DNA from: Synechocystis salina LEGE 00031
GTDB taxonomy: Bacteria > Cyanobacteriota > Cyanobacteriia > Cyanobacteriales > Microcystaceae
Reading direction: 5' to 3'
Length of the DNA stretch: 64,000 nucleotides
Assembly: GCF_015207985.1 (NCBI RefSeq)
Contig: NZ_JADEVV010000005.1
Location: forward strand, 45,696 to 109,695
Below the pieces are notes generated by a model. The model was not told the DNA's origin. It ran no database searches and worked only from the letters and a program-made list of their open reading frames with translations. A program made the position numbers and the translations under genes. Each line of letters begins with the position of its first letter. The stretch's first letter is position 1. This document shows, piece after piece, positions 16,911 through 26,427 of this stretch.

Positions 16911-17033
16911 TGTTCAGATCCTCACACACATACGGGTTGCAAAATACTCCCTCGATTGTAGAGGGTTGGGTTATAAATGCAAACCAGAACAGCCAGAACG
17001 AAAAATTGTCACTGTCTGGATCGCCACCAAATT

Positions 17034-17228
17034 TCATTCAACTTCGTGCCCCGCCGAGGCGATCGCCGCCCGCAGTAATTCCTCTGTCACCGCACTGGTG
17101 ATGGTAACTTGCTTGCTGGCCACATCCACTTGCACCGTTGCTTGGGCATCTTCATTTTGCACAGCTTTAGTGACGGCTGCGGCACAGGCTTCACAAACTA
17201 TGGTGGGTACAGTTAGTTGAATGGTCAT
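17034..17228 (-). CDS. atx1: copper metallochaperone Atx1
   Basis: Encodes 64 residues, the ferredoxin-like HMA fold. The Cu(I) site CEAC has Cys12 and Cys15, and His61 in the C-terminal AGHEVE loop is the additional ligand known from Synechocystis ScAtx1. The protein hands copper to the P1-type ATPases CtaA and PacS, supplying plastocyanin and cytochrome oxidase. It matches ssr2857 of PCC 6803 with several substitutions (for example V11 before the first Cys). It lies 53 nt upstream... on the left of the epimerase stop, same strand. Confidence 0.95.
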   Translation of the reverse strand: MTIQLTVPTIVCEACAAAVTKAVQNEDAQATVQVDVASKQVTITSAVTEELLRAAIASAGHEVE

Positions 17229-17281
17229 GGAAAGTTATGAAAAAGTTATGAAAATTTAAATCGATTATGGGGGGGAGGATG

Positions 17282-18289
17282 TCAATGCGGCTCAACATAG
17301 CCCTGGTCTTGGAACCAATGCACCGCATCTGCCAAGGCCTGGTTGATGGGGGACTGGGGTAGACCCAATTCCCGCACCGCTTTACCAGCATCGTAATACA
17401 TCTCTTGGGCAGACATTTTAACCCCGTCCATGGGCACCGACGGCGATCGCCCCAGGGGAGCAAGAACTTTTTCTTCCACCCAGGCCACCGCCAGGGGTAA
17501 CCAAAGGGGCACTGTATTTTTGGGAGCTGACAACCCCGTAATGGTGGCTAGGTGGGCCAAAATGCCCTGGAGACTGATATTTTCGTGCCCGAGAATATAG
17601 CGATCGCCCCTGGTCAGAGCAGTTTTTCCCTTTTGCCAAGCTAGGAGATGCCCCGCCGCCACGTCCCGCACGTCAATTAAATTTAAACCAGTGTTAACGT
17701 AGGCTGGCATTTGTCGCCGCAGAAACCGCAAAATTATTTCCCCCGTGGGGGTGGGCTTAACGTCCCAGGGGCCAATGGGGGTGCTGGGGTTAACAATGAC
17801 AATATCCTGTCCCTGCTGGGCCGCCGCCAACGCCTCCTGTTCCGCCCAATATTTCGACTGTTTGTAAGCCCCGATTAATTTTTCCACCGGACTTTGATAG
17901 GTTTCGTCGGCGCTTTGCCCTGCCCCTTTCACACCGATCGCCGCGACGGAACTGGTGTAGACGGTGCGCTCAATGCCCGCCTTTTGGGCACAGGCCAGGA
18001 TATTTCTGGTGCCTAACACATTGCTGTGATAAAGAGTCTCCCGGTCTTTTTGCCAAAGGGAATAGTGGGCTGCCACATGGAATAGACCCCGACAGCCCTG
18101 CATTTGCCGATGGAGATCAGCATCATTCAAATCCCCCACCACCCAATCGATGGGTAAATTTTGTAAATTATCGGGACGACTGGAAGCCCGCACCAAAGCC
18201 CTTACTTGATAACCCTGGGCCAACAGATGCCGGACTAAATTGGCCCCGACAAAGCCAGTGCCCCCAGTGACAAAAAAACAATCCACCAT
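17282..18289 (-). CDS. NAD-dependent epimerase/dehydratase, hopanoid-associated sugar epimerase type (HpnA-like)
   Basis: Encodes 335 residues of the extended short-chain dehydrogenase family. N-terminal Rossmann motif GGTGFVGANLVRHLL, active-site Ser (VYTSSVAAIG) and YKQSK (YxxxK) are present, followed by NPSTPIGPWDVKPTPTG, a strong signature of HpnA-like and dihydroflavonol-4-reductase-like proteins. It probably reduces or epimerises a nucleotide sugar or polyprenoid head group. Annotated in PCC 6803 as a dihydroflavonol reductase homologue (slr1706, from memory), which is unlikely to be its true substrate class. Start ATG 18289. Confidence 0.85.
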   Translation of the reverse strand: MVDCFFVTGGTGFVGANLVRHLLAQGYQVRALVRASSRPDNLQNLPIDWVVGDLNDADLHRQMQGCRGLFHVAAHYSLWQKDRETLYHSNVLGTRNILACAQKAGIERTVYTSSVAAIGVKGAGQSADETYQSPVEKLIGAYKQSKYWAEQEALAAAQQGQDIVIVNPSTPIGPWDVKPTPTGEIILRFLRRQMPAYVNTGLNLIDVRDVAAGHLLAWQKGKTALTRGDRYILGHENISLQGILAHLATITGLSAPKNTVPLWLPLAVAWVEEKVLAPLGRSPSVPMDGVKMSAQEMYYDAGKAVRELGLPQSPINQALADAVHWFQDQGYVEPH

Positions 18290-18419
18290 GGCTATCCAGT
18301 GATTAACATGCCCATAATGCCATCAAAGGTTAGCCTATATTCCCCACTCCGTCGATCGCCGGGATAACTTCTTGCTATTTTTTTAACCTAACCACTGCGC
18401 AAAAATTATCATCAAGCCA

Positions 18420-19286
18420 TCAAATAGCAATGGTTTTCCGCTGGGTTAAGGCCATGGCGATACCCTTTTCCACATAGGCCGCTTCGCCAATGAATACAGG
18501 GTAAACCGTTGAAGCTCCCCGATAGGGAGTGACATTACCCCGACGATGGTAAAACAATGGTGTGCCCGGTTTAATCGCCTGGTAATCCCGGATATGGGGC
18601 GCAATTTCCGCCACAATTTGCCCCTGGGCATCCCTGGGGTAGTCGATGGTTTCTATCTGTTGATAGACGGTGCAATTATCCGCCGAACGCACATTACCGG
18701 AGGTTAATGCCTGGAGATAGGCCAAAATTCTGGTTAGAGTCCGTTGGGTTTTGGCGATCGCCCCTTGGTCATAAACTCCCTGGGGCACGGGGCCAAACTC
18801 AATGGTTAAGCCTAATTCACACAGGCCACGAATATAGGGCAAATCCTTTTGGGGGGCGTACTGCAACACCCGAATTTCCTCATCCTGGGCGCTGAGGTGG
18901 GCCGCTAGGTTGAGGAGCAGAGGATGGGGGCAGTTTAAGATTAAAGTGGTGCCCATGGCCGCCGTAGTGGTGTGCAAATCCACAATAAAATCAATGCCCG
19001 CCAGGGAAATTTGATGGGCCAGCTGCCGGGCCCGCAACTGTTCATAGCCCATCAGATAGGGGTTTTTGCGGTCCTGGGGCCGAAAGCAACGGTTCAAATC
19101 CTGGTGAATATACCTACGATTAGCGGCGATCGCCCGGGGATTAGCCAAAAAATAATGACACTTCAATGCCGGAAAATACTGAGCAAAATCTTTCTCCTGC
19201 CACCGACGCACCACCTCCACCCCTGTTCGTTCATTACCATGCACCCCCCCCACAATGGCTAGGGAGCGGACTGCTGAATTTATCAT
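18420..19286 (-). CDS. aspartoacylase-like zinc carboxypeptidase
   Basis: Encodes 288 residues of the AstE/AspA (succinylglutamate desuccinylase/aspartoacylase) family. Zinc-site residues are in [10 protein letters not shown] (H and E) and DLHTTTA (H); [13 protein letters not shown] and DLNRCF are further family motifs, and IEFGPVPQG includes the catalytic Glu. The enzyme would deacylate N-acyl-aspartate or a related N-acyl amino acid in the cytoplasm. PCC 6803 counterpart slr1705 (from memory) is similarly annotated. The epimerase gene lies 130 nt downstream on the same strand. Confidence 0.9.
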   Translation of the reverse strand: MINSAVRSLAIVGGVHGNERTGVEVVRRWQEKDFAQYFPALKCHYFLANPRAIAANRRYIHQDLNRCFRPQDRKNPYLMGYEQLRARQLAHQISLAGIDFIVDLHTTTAAMGTTLILNCPHPLLLNLAAHLSAQDEEIRVLQYAPQKDLPYIRGLCELGLTIEFGPVPQGVYDQGAIAKTQRTLTRILAYLQALTSGNVRSADNCTVYQQIETIDYPRDAQGQIVAEIAPHIRDYQAIKPGTPLFYHRRGNVTPYRGASTVYPVFIGEAAYVEKGIAMALTQRKTIAI

Positions 19287-19523
19287 TCCCCACTTAGTCC
19301 TATAAAAACTTAAGATCCAATAAAATGTCCTTATATTGTAACTTTGACTACTGTTCTAAAACAACAATATCATTGTTTTTATCTGTTTTTTAACAGTTTT
19401 TAACTAAACCGGGGATGACCAAGCTAAAGGTCGGCAATTGTAGTGTGGATTTTTTGTAATATTTCCTTAGGTCACTGCCAGAATTAGGGACAATGGAGTT
19501 GCATAAAACAGGAGAAAAACACC

Positions 19524-19967
19524 TTGGCCCACACTTTCCTATTGGAGCCAGGCCGATGGCATCTAGCGGGCTTTTGGCTGGAGCGTGATCAACCCCCCCT
19601 GGAAATCAAGGGAGGTGCCCTGATAGCCTGGAATCAAGAAGATTGGTTTACCATGGTGACTAAGTTTAGCTTTCCCGGCGGTGGCCACCAAGATATATCC
19701 TGTCAATATCGGGGTCGCCTCAACGGTGGGGAGTCCCAATACACTTACGTTTTGCAACACAGTCAACTAGGTAGAGTAGAAGGGGAAGGCTGGATTTCCA
19801 ACCATGCTATTGTTCAGCGCTATTGGGTCCTAGGCGATCGCCAGCGACAGAGTGGCTTTGAAACCTTTTACCGCTTCAGTGATCACCGTTATTATTTAGC
19901 TAGTGGAATGCTCACTGGCCACTACTTGACCAGTACAATGGAAGCCACCCTGGAAAGACAGGGCTGA
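19524..19967 (+). CDS. conserved cyanobacterial protein of unknown function
   Basis: Encodes 147 residues, likely a single beta-rich domain (alternating strands such as EIKGGALIAW, DISCQYRG, GWISNHAIVQRYWVLG), lipocalin/heme-binding-like in appearance but without identifiable motifs. The start is TTG at 19524, preceded by AGGAGA at 19510-19515 with good spacing and no competing ATG nearby; this decides the start. Followed after 74 nt by spkA on the same strand, so the two may be cotranscribed. Confidence 0.7.
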   Translation: MAHTFLLEPGRWHLAGFWLERDQPPLEIKGGALIAWNQEDWFTMVTKFSFPGGGHQDISCQYRGRLNGGESQYTYVLQHSQLGRVEGEGWISNHAIVQRYWVLGDRQRQSGFETFYRFSDHRYYLASGMLTGHYLTSTMEATLERQG

Positions 19968-20040
19968 GGCTAGGGATCCAGACTAAATTGCTTGTTGCTC
20001 GAAAATTAACGTCACCGCTCGTCGCTGAGATATTTGCGCT

Positions 20041-21606
20041 ATGACCCCTGACTCCCGTCACCGCCGCCTATTGGCCAATCGCTATCAACTGGTTGAGTTG
20101 GTGGGTAGTGGAGCTATGGGCCAAGTTTACCGAGCTGAAGATAAGCTCCTTGGGGGAGTAACCGTCGCAGTCAAATTCCTTTCCCAAGCCCTGCTCAACC
20201 CCCGCATGAAGGAACGGTTTGAAAGAGAAGCTACTATTTCAGCCCTATTGGGGGAAAAAAGCATCCACATTGTGCGGGTGCGGGATTACGGGCTGGACGA
20301 AAAGGAAATCCCCTTCTACGTTATGGAGTACCTGCAGGGGGAAAACATCAGTGACGTAATTAAATACCGACCCCTCAAGGTGGAGCGCTTTTTAAAAGTA
20401 GCTAGGCAGATTTGCTTTGGTCTGGATTGTGCCCATAAGGGAATTATTTACCAAGGAGAAGCCTGCCCCGTTGTCCACCGGGATATTAAGCCCAGTAACG
20501 TACTCTTGGTGGAGGATCCAGCCCTGGGGGAACTGGTTAAAATTCTCGATTTTGGTATTGCTAAACTAGTACAAGCGGCGGAGGAATCGAAAACCCAGGC
20601 CTTCATGGGGACCCTCGCCTATTGTTCCCCGGAGCAAATGGAAGGCAAGGAGTTAGACAGTCGTTCGGACATCTACAGCCTGGGAGTGATGATGTACGAA
20701 ATGCTAACGGGGGAAATGCCCCTGTTCCCCGACAATTCTTCCTTTGGGGGTTGGTATGAAGCCCATCACCACACTAAGCCCCATCCCTTCTCTGCCCGCT
20801 ATAAAATTCCCGCTTCCCTCGAAGCCTTGGTGATGAACTGCCTGGCTAAAAGTCCCAAGGGTCGTCCCCAATCGGTGGATGTGATTATCCGAGCGATCGA
20901 TGCCATTGAAACAGAAATTAAAGCTCCCCCCATTTCCGATACAGAGAAAACCCAGATTGCGCCCCATTTATTAAACAGTGACATGGAAGCCACGGTGGTG
21001 GCCCAACGGGGTACGGGAACAGCTCCAGAAAAACGATTGCCGCCAGTGAGTGAACTCTATAAGCAATTAGACTGGCCCTCTGACAAACCAAAACAAAAAA
21101 TTGTTTTTCCCCATGTGCTCAACGCCGCTGAAGGAAAATTGGCCAGTTTGTGGGTGATGTTGAATCAAGAGGATATCCTCACCCGTATGTCCAGCATCCG
21201 CTACAACCAATTTTTGCTGATGACTTCGCCCCATCCCATGGTGCTGTGGATTACGGTACTCTATCATCGGGAATATGGCCCCCGTTGGTTGCCCTGTTAC
21301 CTTGATTTAAAGACCACATCGGGTCAAAATTTTGCCCAAATGTTGGGGCAATCCGGTACCTATTGGTTGCTATTTTTTGCCTTGGAAAATCCCACTCGCT
21401 GCCAGCACATGTTGACCGCCACCGTTGCTCCCAATCAGTGTAAGTTGCTCAAGGAGTGGGCCCAGTCTAGTCAATCTCTGCCCGGCGGTAAGCCCCAGGT
21501 GACTAAACGGTTGCTCAAACAGGAGTTGGACCGGCTTAAACCTAAAATTGAGGCGAAATTGTCCCAGGTTAAACCATCCTTCAACAAAGAAGTGTCGGGA
21601 CTGTAG
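20041..21606 (+). CDS. spkA: Ser/Thr protein kinase SpkA
   Basis: Encodes 521 residues in one uninterrupted frame. Hanks-type kinase domain at about 12-275: glycine loop GSGAMGQVY (23-30), catalytic Lys45, HRDIKPSN (H146-R-D148), DFG 170-172, and GTLAYCSPEQM. The C-terminal 200 residues (from about 340) form a second domain of unknown function. SpkA is needed for pilus-dependent motility in PCC 6803, where non-motile Kazusa-type strains carry a frameshift that splits it into two loci (sll1574/sll1575; from memory). Here the gene is intact, suggesting a functional kinase. No transmembrane helix is evident. Confidence 0.92.
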   Translation: MTPDSRHRRLLANRYQLVELVGSGAMGQVYRAEDKLLGGVTVAVKFLSQALLNPRMKERFEREATISALLGEKSIHIVRVRDYGLDEKEIPFYVMEYLQGENISDVIKYRPLKVERFLKVARQICFGLDCAHKGIIYQGEACPVVHRDIKPSNVLLVEDPALGELVKILDFGIAKLVQAAEESKTQAFMGTLAYCSPEQMEGKELDSRSDIYSLGVMMYEMLTGEMPLFPDNSSFGGWYEAHHHTKPHPFSARYKIPASLEALVMNCLAKSPKGRPQSVDVIIRAIDAIETEIKAPPISDTEKTQIAPHLLNSDMEATVVAQRGTGTAPEKRLPPVSELYKQLDWPSDKPKQKIVFPHVLNAAEGKLASLWVMLNQEDILTRMSSIRYNQFLLMTSPHPMVLWITVLYHREYGPRWLPCYLDLKTTSGQNFAQMLGQSGTYWLLFFALENPTRCQHMLTATVAPNQCKLLKEWAQSSQSLPGGKPQVTKRLLKQELDRLKPKIEAKLSQVKPSFNKEVSGL

Positions 21607-21867
21607 GGCGATCGCCAAAATTACAATTTCCCACGGCCCAGAATGGGTCAAATTGTATCTATATAAAGCCCTTTGCCATAGAAGGCTGCCTGGGCCCACA
21701 TCTAGTCAGATTGACCATATCCCCCACAATCAGCAAGGCCATAGCAGACCAATATTCAAACGAGAGCCCAGCTCCCCCACAGCCAAAGCTAGACACAAAC
21801 ATGGGAAAACTGGGCAAGATTTGATTTATTTATTCGATCAAAAACAATCCGGGCGCAAAGAAAAGCA

Positions 21868-22068
21868 CTAATCGTAATAATCTTGGCTGGAAACATTACC
21901 GATCGCCGCTTCATCTTGATTGATGCAACTGGTGTTACGGGCAAAGTTGCAGACCCTGGCCCAGAGCCGGGCCCTCGTTCCCGCTGGCCCAGAAGAAAAA
22001 ACCACCTTAGAGCCATTTTCAATGGTGACGCCACATACGGGACAGGTTTCTGCGGGGAAAACACTCAT
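21868..22068 (-). CDS. small cysteine-containing conserved protein
   Basis: Encodes 66 residues. CPVCG at residues 9-13 and two further Cys (VCNFA, SCINQD) could form a zinc ribbon. Sequence composition and the sharply defined start (MSVFPAETCPVCG) fit a conserved small cyanobacterial protein; an open frame from 21789 to 22064 in another frame is its shadow. Function unknown. In PCC 6803 I believe it corresponds to a small ssr locus beside slr1704. 261 nt of apparently empty sequence separate it from spkA. Confidence 0.65.
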   Translation of the reverse strand: MSVFPAETCPVCGVTIENGSKVVFSSGPAGTRARLWARVCNFARNTSCINQDEAAIGNVSSQDYYD

Positions 22069-22247
22069 GAGTATTTATTCCTAGTGAATGAATTAGAAGC
22101 TACGTTAGGGGATTTAACCAGAGTAGACCGTCACAAATGTTACTGTTTACCCGATTAATTTTAAGAAATTTTAAGTTATATTGACAAAAATGTCACTTTA
22201 TATTCCAAAAGTGACAATCCATACGAGGTTATCTGGTTTGGCGCTAC

Positions 22248-23078
22248 CTACCAACTAGCACTGCGCCAGTTGCCGTTGCCGTTGTTGTTAGTGGGCACCG
22301 TTTGCCCTTGACCATTGCCGATGCGGAGGGGCGATTGCAGCATCAGGGTCAAATCTCGGCTGGAAACAGTTAACAACTCCTCTGTGCCACCACCAAGAAT
22401 GCCTGCCGTGGGTAAGCCCCAACCGGCCAGGGCCCCCGCCGCTGCTCCCCCCAACACTTCCAGGGGCGTAATGCGGCGATCGCCAGTGGTGCCGGAAATG
22501 ATCGTCGCCGTGCCAGCCCCAGCCAAGGTTCCCATAATTACATCGGAAGTACTCGCCCCCTTATTGACCGTTTGAAAACCTACCAGTTCACGGGAACGGG
22601 CATTGATGGGAATATACTCACCGGTATTGAGCACCAACTGCTGGGCCACAAATTGCATTGCATTGCCATTGGCGATCGGGCGGAACTGACCAATAATTTC
22701 ACTGCCAGCGGGAATAACCGTAACACCGTCGGATTGACGGAGGGCCGTTGTAGTGCGGAGACTGACTGCCCTGGTTTCTCCCCTTTTTAAAGTGATCTGT
22801 CCTTGGTCAACCGCCACAGGAATCATCGTTTGGGCCGGCACTTCCACATTGTAGAGTTGGCCGATGTTATAGCTAGAACGAGGAGCGTAGGGATAGGGGT
22901 TATTGTCATTCCATCGCTTGGAATTTTGGGCGGCATTGCCACGATTGGGACGGGGACGGGCTTCCACTGGGCTAGTGAAACTAGTAACCAATCCCCCCAT
23001 TAATAAAGCAGTAGTCAACAAAGCAGTGGAGCGACGGGCTTGCCAATGCAGCTTAGGGAACGAAAAACTATTAAACAT
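22248..23078 (-). CDS. secreted VirB10/TrbI-like beta-barrel domain protein
   Basis: Encodes 276 residues with a signal peptide (hydrophobic core LLTTALLMGGLVTSF, cleavage near VEARP). The mature region includes GVTVIPAGSEIIGQ and LVLNTGEYIPINARS, which look like the VirB10/TrbI C-terminal fold, and a Gly/Ala-rich hydrophobic stretch (about 175-225). Asn/Gly-rich C-terminus. No conjugation genes are nearby, so this is likely a cyanobacterial envelope protein that shares the fold. PCC 6803 counterpart slr1704 (from memory). Confidence 0.7.
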   Translation of the reverse strand: MFNSFSFPKLHWQARRSTALLTTALLMGGLVTSFTSPVEARPRPNRGNAAQNSKRWNDNNPYPYAPRSSYNIGQLYNVEVPAQTMIPVAVDQGQITLKRGETRAVSLRTTTALRQSDGVTVIPAGSEIIGQFRPIANGNAMQFVAQQLVLNTGEYIPINARSRELVGFQTVNKGASTSDVIMGTLAGAGTATIISGTTGDRRITPLEVLGGAAAGALAGWGLPTAGILGGGTEELLTVSSRDLTLMLQSPLRIGNGQGQTVPTNNNGNGNWRSASW

Positions 23079-23255
23079 CCTAATTTCCTCACCTGATTGC
23101 GGATATGGGTTGTGGGAAAAATTTCCCTCACTGCATCCAGATTAGGTAAAGGAAAAAGGAATGTCAGTCCCCGTTAACATGGAAGCGTTGAGTAGAACAT
23201 TGAGCAGTAAAGTGGAAAAAAAGGGAGTTCTCTACCCAGGCAGGCCCATCACTCA

Positions 23256-23474
23256 TCAACCACGCTTTTGTTTGACCTGCCCCATCGATAGGCGGCGGAC
23301 ATAGGTTATTCTTCCCATACGGCTGGCCACAGAGCGAACAATTTCGGCCCTAGTTTCCTGGTCAACCGTCAGCTTATTCGGTACAGAATTTAATGATTTT
23401 TCCAGGTCGGCAATTTTACGCTTGAGGGCAAGATCACCGGGCAGACTAAAACAATCAGCAGTACAATCAAACAT
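23256..23474 (-). CDS. putative small protein, unknown
   Basis: Encodes 72 residues with a helical middle (LALKRKIADLEKSLNSV) and a basic C-terminus. It lies in the long gap upstream of cpcB. No Shine-Dalgarno is visible before ATG 23474, and I recognise no family, so the call rests on an open frame with a plausible protein composition in a region without other genes. Confidence 0.4.
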   Translation of the reverse strand: MFDCTADCFSLPGDLALKRKIADLEKSLNSVPNKLTVDQETRAEIVRSVASRMGRITYVRRLSMGQVKQKRG

Positions 23475-23893
23475 GATTAAAAAAAGACTTGAATGTCACT
23501 AACTACATCCAGTCTTTGTCATGACCAGTCTTTCCACCAGAGAAACTATCACATTGGCCAAGTGATTTAGGTCACAGACAAACCCCAGGGTCGTTACTTA
23601 TATTCAATTATTCAATGCCATAGGATAATTTGCTCTGGCGATCGGACTGGCAATTCCTCCAAGCCCCAGAAAAAATAGAGTTATAGCCGCGGTGGAGTTA
23701 TTTAACCCATCAGCAAGGCAAATCAAACACTGCCCCTACTTCATTGTAAAATAAACTTAACAAAACTATCCCCACCCACAGAAGCCAGTAATTGGGTATC
23801 AAGACGAGGAGAAAAGAAACAAAAAAATAAAGCAGACCCTGATTCCATAGAAAGCTATCTTCTTTGCCTCGGCGGAAACTAAAAACGAGAAAA

Positions 23894-23906
23894 GTTCGCA
23901 CCGAAC
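23894..23906. promoter_or_regulatory. palindrome upstream of the cpc promoter
   Basis: GTTCG-CAC-CGAAC is a perfect 5-bp inverted repeat around a 3-nt centre, about 430 nt upstream of the cpcB start. The same GTTCGCACCGAAC occurs in the PCC 6803 cpc upstream region as I remember it, while the flanking DNA to the left differs. Published work on the strong PCC 6803 cpc promoter places important transcription factor sites in this distal part, so this is a good candidate operator. Confidence 0.5.
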
Positions 23907-24028
23907 ATCAATCATAGAATTTTAGCCCTAGAACATAAGCTGAACAGAAATTGTTGTCCTCTCTCCGCATCCAGGACAAACTGAGAATCGCCTGCAACAT
24001 TACTTAACAAAAAAGCAGGAATAAAATT

Positions 24029-24080
24029 AACAAGACGTAACAGACAGAAGTCCCATCAGCGTTGTATAAAGTTAACTGTG
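24029..24080 (+). promoter_or_regulatory. cpc operon promoter
   Basis: A TATAAA -10 element lies at 24065-24070, giving transcription start near 24077, about 250 nt before cpcB, which agrees with the long leader reported for PCC 6803. The surrounding block from about 23950 on is almost identical to the strong PCC 6803 cpc promoter as remembered. Confidence 0.75.
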
Positions 24081-24328
24081 GGATCGCAAAAGCATTCAAG
24101 CCTAGGCGTTGAGCTGTTTGAGCATCCCGGTGGCCCTATCGCTGCCTCCGTGTTCCTCCCTGGATTTATTTAGGTAATATCTCTCATAAATCCCCGGGTG
24201 GTTAACGAAAGTTCATGGAGATCAGTAACAATAACTCCAGGGTCATTACTTTGGACTCCCTCAGTTTATCCGGGGGAATTGTGTTTAAGAAAATCCCAAC
24301 TCATAAAGTCAAGTAGGAGATTAATTCA
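24078..24328 (+). promoter_or_regulatory. long 5' leader of cpc mRNA
   Basis: About 250 nt of untranslated leader precede cpcB and end in a strong Shine-Dalgarno TAGGAGA (24314-24320), 8 nt before ATG. The leader is very strongly conserved with PCC 6803 compared with the diverged DNA left of 23880, which suggests RNA-level function such as stability or translation control. Confidence 0.65.
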
Positions 24329-24847
24329 ATGTTCGACGTATTCACTCGGGTTGTTTCCCAAGCTGATGCTCGCGGCGAGTACCTCTCTGGTTCTCAGTTA
24401 GATGCTTTGAGCGCTACCGTTGCTGAAGGCAACAAACGGATTGATTCTGTTAATCGCATCACCGGTAATGCTTCCGCTATCGTTTCCAACGCTGCTCGTG
24501 CCTTGTTCGCCGAACAGCCCCAATTAATCCAACCCGGTGGAAACGCCTACACCAGCCGTCGTATGGCTGCTTGTTTGCGTGACATGGAAATCATCCTCCG
24601 CTATGTTACCTACGCAACCTTCACTGGCGACGCTTCCGTTCTAGAAGATCGTTGCTTGAACGGTCTTCGTGAAACCTATGTTGCCCTGGGTGTTCCCGGT
24701 GCTTCCGTAGCTGCTGGCGTTCAAAAAATGAAAGAAGCTGCTTTGGATATCGTTAACGATCCCAATGGCATCACCCGTGGTGATTGCAGTGCCATCGTTG
24801 CTGAAATCGCTGGTTACTTCGACCGTGCTGCCGCTGCCGTAGCCTAG
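24329..24847 (+). CDS. cpcB: phycocyanin beta subunit
   Basis: Encodes 172 residues, the standard length. Chromophore-binding cysteines are C82 (RRMAACLRD) and C153 ([10 protein letters not shown]), each carrying phycocyanobilin, and N72 in PGGNAYTS is the asparagine that is methylated in phycobiliprotein beta chains. First gene of the cpc operon; forms (alpha-beta)6 rod hexamers of the phycobilisome attached to thylakoids. Downstream 110 nt to cpcA contain a weak hairpin (TTGGTT/AACCAA). Confidence 0.98.
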   Translation: MFDVFTRVVSQADARGEYLSGSQLDALSATVAEGNKRIDSVNRITGNASAIVSNAARALFAEQPQLIQPGGNAYTSRRMAACLRDMEIILRYVTYATFTGDASVLEDRCLNGLRETYVALGVPGASVAAGVQKMKEAALDIVNDPNGITRGDCSAIVAEIAGYFDRAAAAVA

Positions 24848-24957
24848 TTTGGTTATTTTAAAAACCAACTTTACTCAGGTTCCATACCCGAGAAAATCCA
24901 GCTTAAAGCTGACATATCTAGGAAAATTTTCACATTCTAACGGGAGATACCAGAACA

Positions 24958-25446
24958 ATGAAAACCCCTTTAACTGAAGCCGTTTCCACCGCTGACTCTC
25001 AAGGTCGCTTTCTGAGCAGCACCGAATTGCAAATTGCTTTCGGTCGTCTACGTCAAGCCAACGCTGGTTTGCAAGCCGCCAAAGCTTTGACCGACAATGC
25101 TCAGAGCTTGGTAAATGGTGCTGCCCAAGCCGTTTACAACAAATTCCCTTATACCACCCAAACCCAAGGCAACAACTTTGCTGCGGATCAACGGGGTAAA
25201 GACAAGTGTGCCCGGGACATCGGCTACTACCTCCGCATCGTTACCTACTGCTTAGTTGCTGGTGGTACCGGTCCTTTGGATGAGTACTTGATCGCCGGTA
25301 TTGATGAAATCAACCGGACCTTTGACCTCTCCCCCAGCTGGTATGTTGAAGCTCTGAAGTATATCAAAGCTAACCATGGCTTGAGTGGTGATGCCCGTGA
25401 CGAAGCCAATTCCTACCTCGATTACGCCATCAATGCTCTAAGCTAG
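24958..25446 (+). CDS. cpcA: phycocyanin alpha subunit
   Basis: Encodes 162 residues. C84 in [13 protein letters not shown] binds the single phycocyanobilin. GGGAGA upstream of ATG provides a ribosome binding site. Nearly identical to PCC 6803 CpcA except for residues such as N35 and S50, which I remember as K and R. Pairs with CpcB; high, balanced expression is expected from the shared transcript. Confidence 0.98.
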   Translation: MKTPLTEAVSTADSQGRFLSSTELQIAFGRLRQANAGLQAAKALTDNAQSLVNGAAQAVYNKFPYTTQTQGNNFAADQRGKDKCARDIGYYLRIVTYCLVAGGTGPLDEYLIAGIDEINRTFDLSPSWYVEALKYIKANHGLSGDARDEANSYLDYAINALS

Positions 25447-25560
25447 TCAGTTTTTAATTCTAGCTGGCCTGGAAGGGTGGGGAAGTGTTAACAACTGGTT
25501 GACAATATTCCGCTTTTCCAGGTCTTGTCGTATTTATTGACACTTATCTAGGAGAATAAA

Positions 25561-26382
25561 ATGACTAGTTTAGTTTCGGCCCAGCGCCTGGGCATTGTGG
25601 CAGTGGACGAGGCTGTTCCCCTCGAACTTCGTTCCCGTAGTACAGAAGAACAAATAGATGCCGTTATCCTGGCGGTTTACCGTCAAGTTTTGGGCAACGA
25701 CCATCTCATGTCCCAAGAACGGCTGACCAGCGCAGAATCTTTGCTCCGGGGCAGGGAAATTTCGGTCAGGGATTTTGTGCGGGCTGTGGCTCTGTCGGAA
25801 GTGTACCGGCAGAAATTTTTCCATTCCAACCCACAAACCCGTTTTATCGAGCTTAATTATAAGCATTTATTGGGACGGGCTCCCTATGATCAGTCGGAGA
25901 TTGCTTTCCACACTGATCTCTATCACCAGGGAGGCTATGAGGCGGAGATCAATTCCTATATTGACTCCCTGGAATACACGGAAAGCTTTGGAGATTGGGT
26001 TGTTCCCTATTTCCGTGGTTTTGCTACCCAACGCAACCAAAAAACCGTTGGTTTTAGCCGTTCTTTCCAGGTGTATCGGGGCTACGCCACTAGTGATCGT
26101 TCCCAGGGGAATGGTTCCCGGTCTCGATTGACGCGGGAGTTGGCTCGCAATACGGCTTCTCCGGTTTATTCCGGTTCCGCGGCCGAGAGTTTGCGGGGAA
26201 CTTCGGCGGGCAGTCGCAACCAAATGTATCGTTTGCAGGTGATTCAAGGGGCGGCCCCTGGTCGTGGTACCCGAGTGCGCCGTGGTAAAGCTGAGTATCT
26301 AGTTTCCTACGATAATTTGTCTGCCAAATTGCAACAAATTAATCGCCAAGGAGATACGGTCACAATGATTTCCCTTGCCTAG
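25561..26382 (+). CDS. cpcC2: phycobilisome rod linker, 30 kDa type
   Basis: Encodes 273 residues. The N-terminal phycobilisome linker domain (about 20-150) has [13 protein letters not shown] and [14 protein letters not shown]; the C-terminal CpcD-like domain (about 215-270) ends in [20 protein letters not shown]. It connects outer phycocyanin hexamers in the rod. TAGGAGAA is 7 nt before ATG. It is 115 nt downstream of cpcA and 45 nt upstream of cpcC1. Confidence 0.95.
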   Translation: MTSLVSAQRLGIVAVDEAVPLELRSRSTEEQIDAVILAVYRQVLGNDHLMSQERLTSAESLLRGREISVRDFVRAVALSEVYRQKFFHSNPQTRFIELNYKHLLGRAPYDQSEIAFHTDLYHQGGYEAEINSYIDSLEYTESFGDWVVPYFRGFATQRNQKTVGFSRSFQVYRGYATSDRSQGNGSRSRLTRELARNTASPVYSGSAAESLRGTSAGSRNQMYRLQVIQGAAPGRGTRVRRGKAEYLVSYDNLSAKLQQINRQGDTVTMISLA

Positions 26383-26427
26383 AATCAGGATTTTTTGTCA
26401 ACCTAGTTAGTAAAAGGAGATTATTTA

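Noticed and set aside
16910..16985. Possible Yfr1-like RNA (CCTCACACAC near 16920)
   Set aside because: The conserved ACTCCTCACAC core is not exact and there is no terminator hairpin with T-tract.
19340..19420. Short A/T-rich hairpins (AACAA/TTGTT, CTGTT/AACAG) upstream of the TTG-start gene
   Set aside because: Stems of five weak pairs; no upstream gene on this strand needs a terminator.
24198..24401. 67-codon open frame across the cpc leader and cpcB start
   Set aside because: Runs out of frame through the cpcB coding sequence; it is a shadow of the leader.
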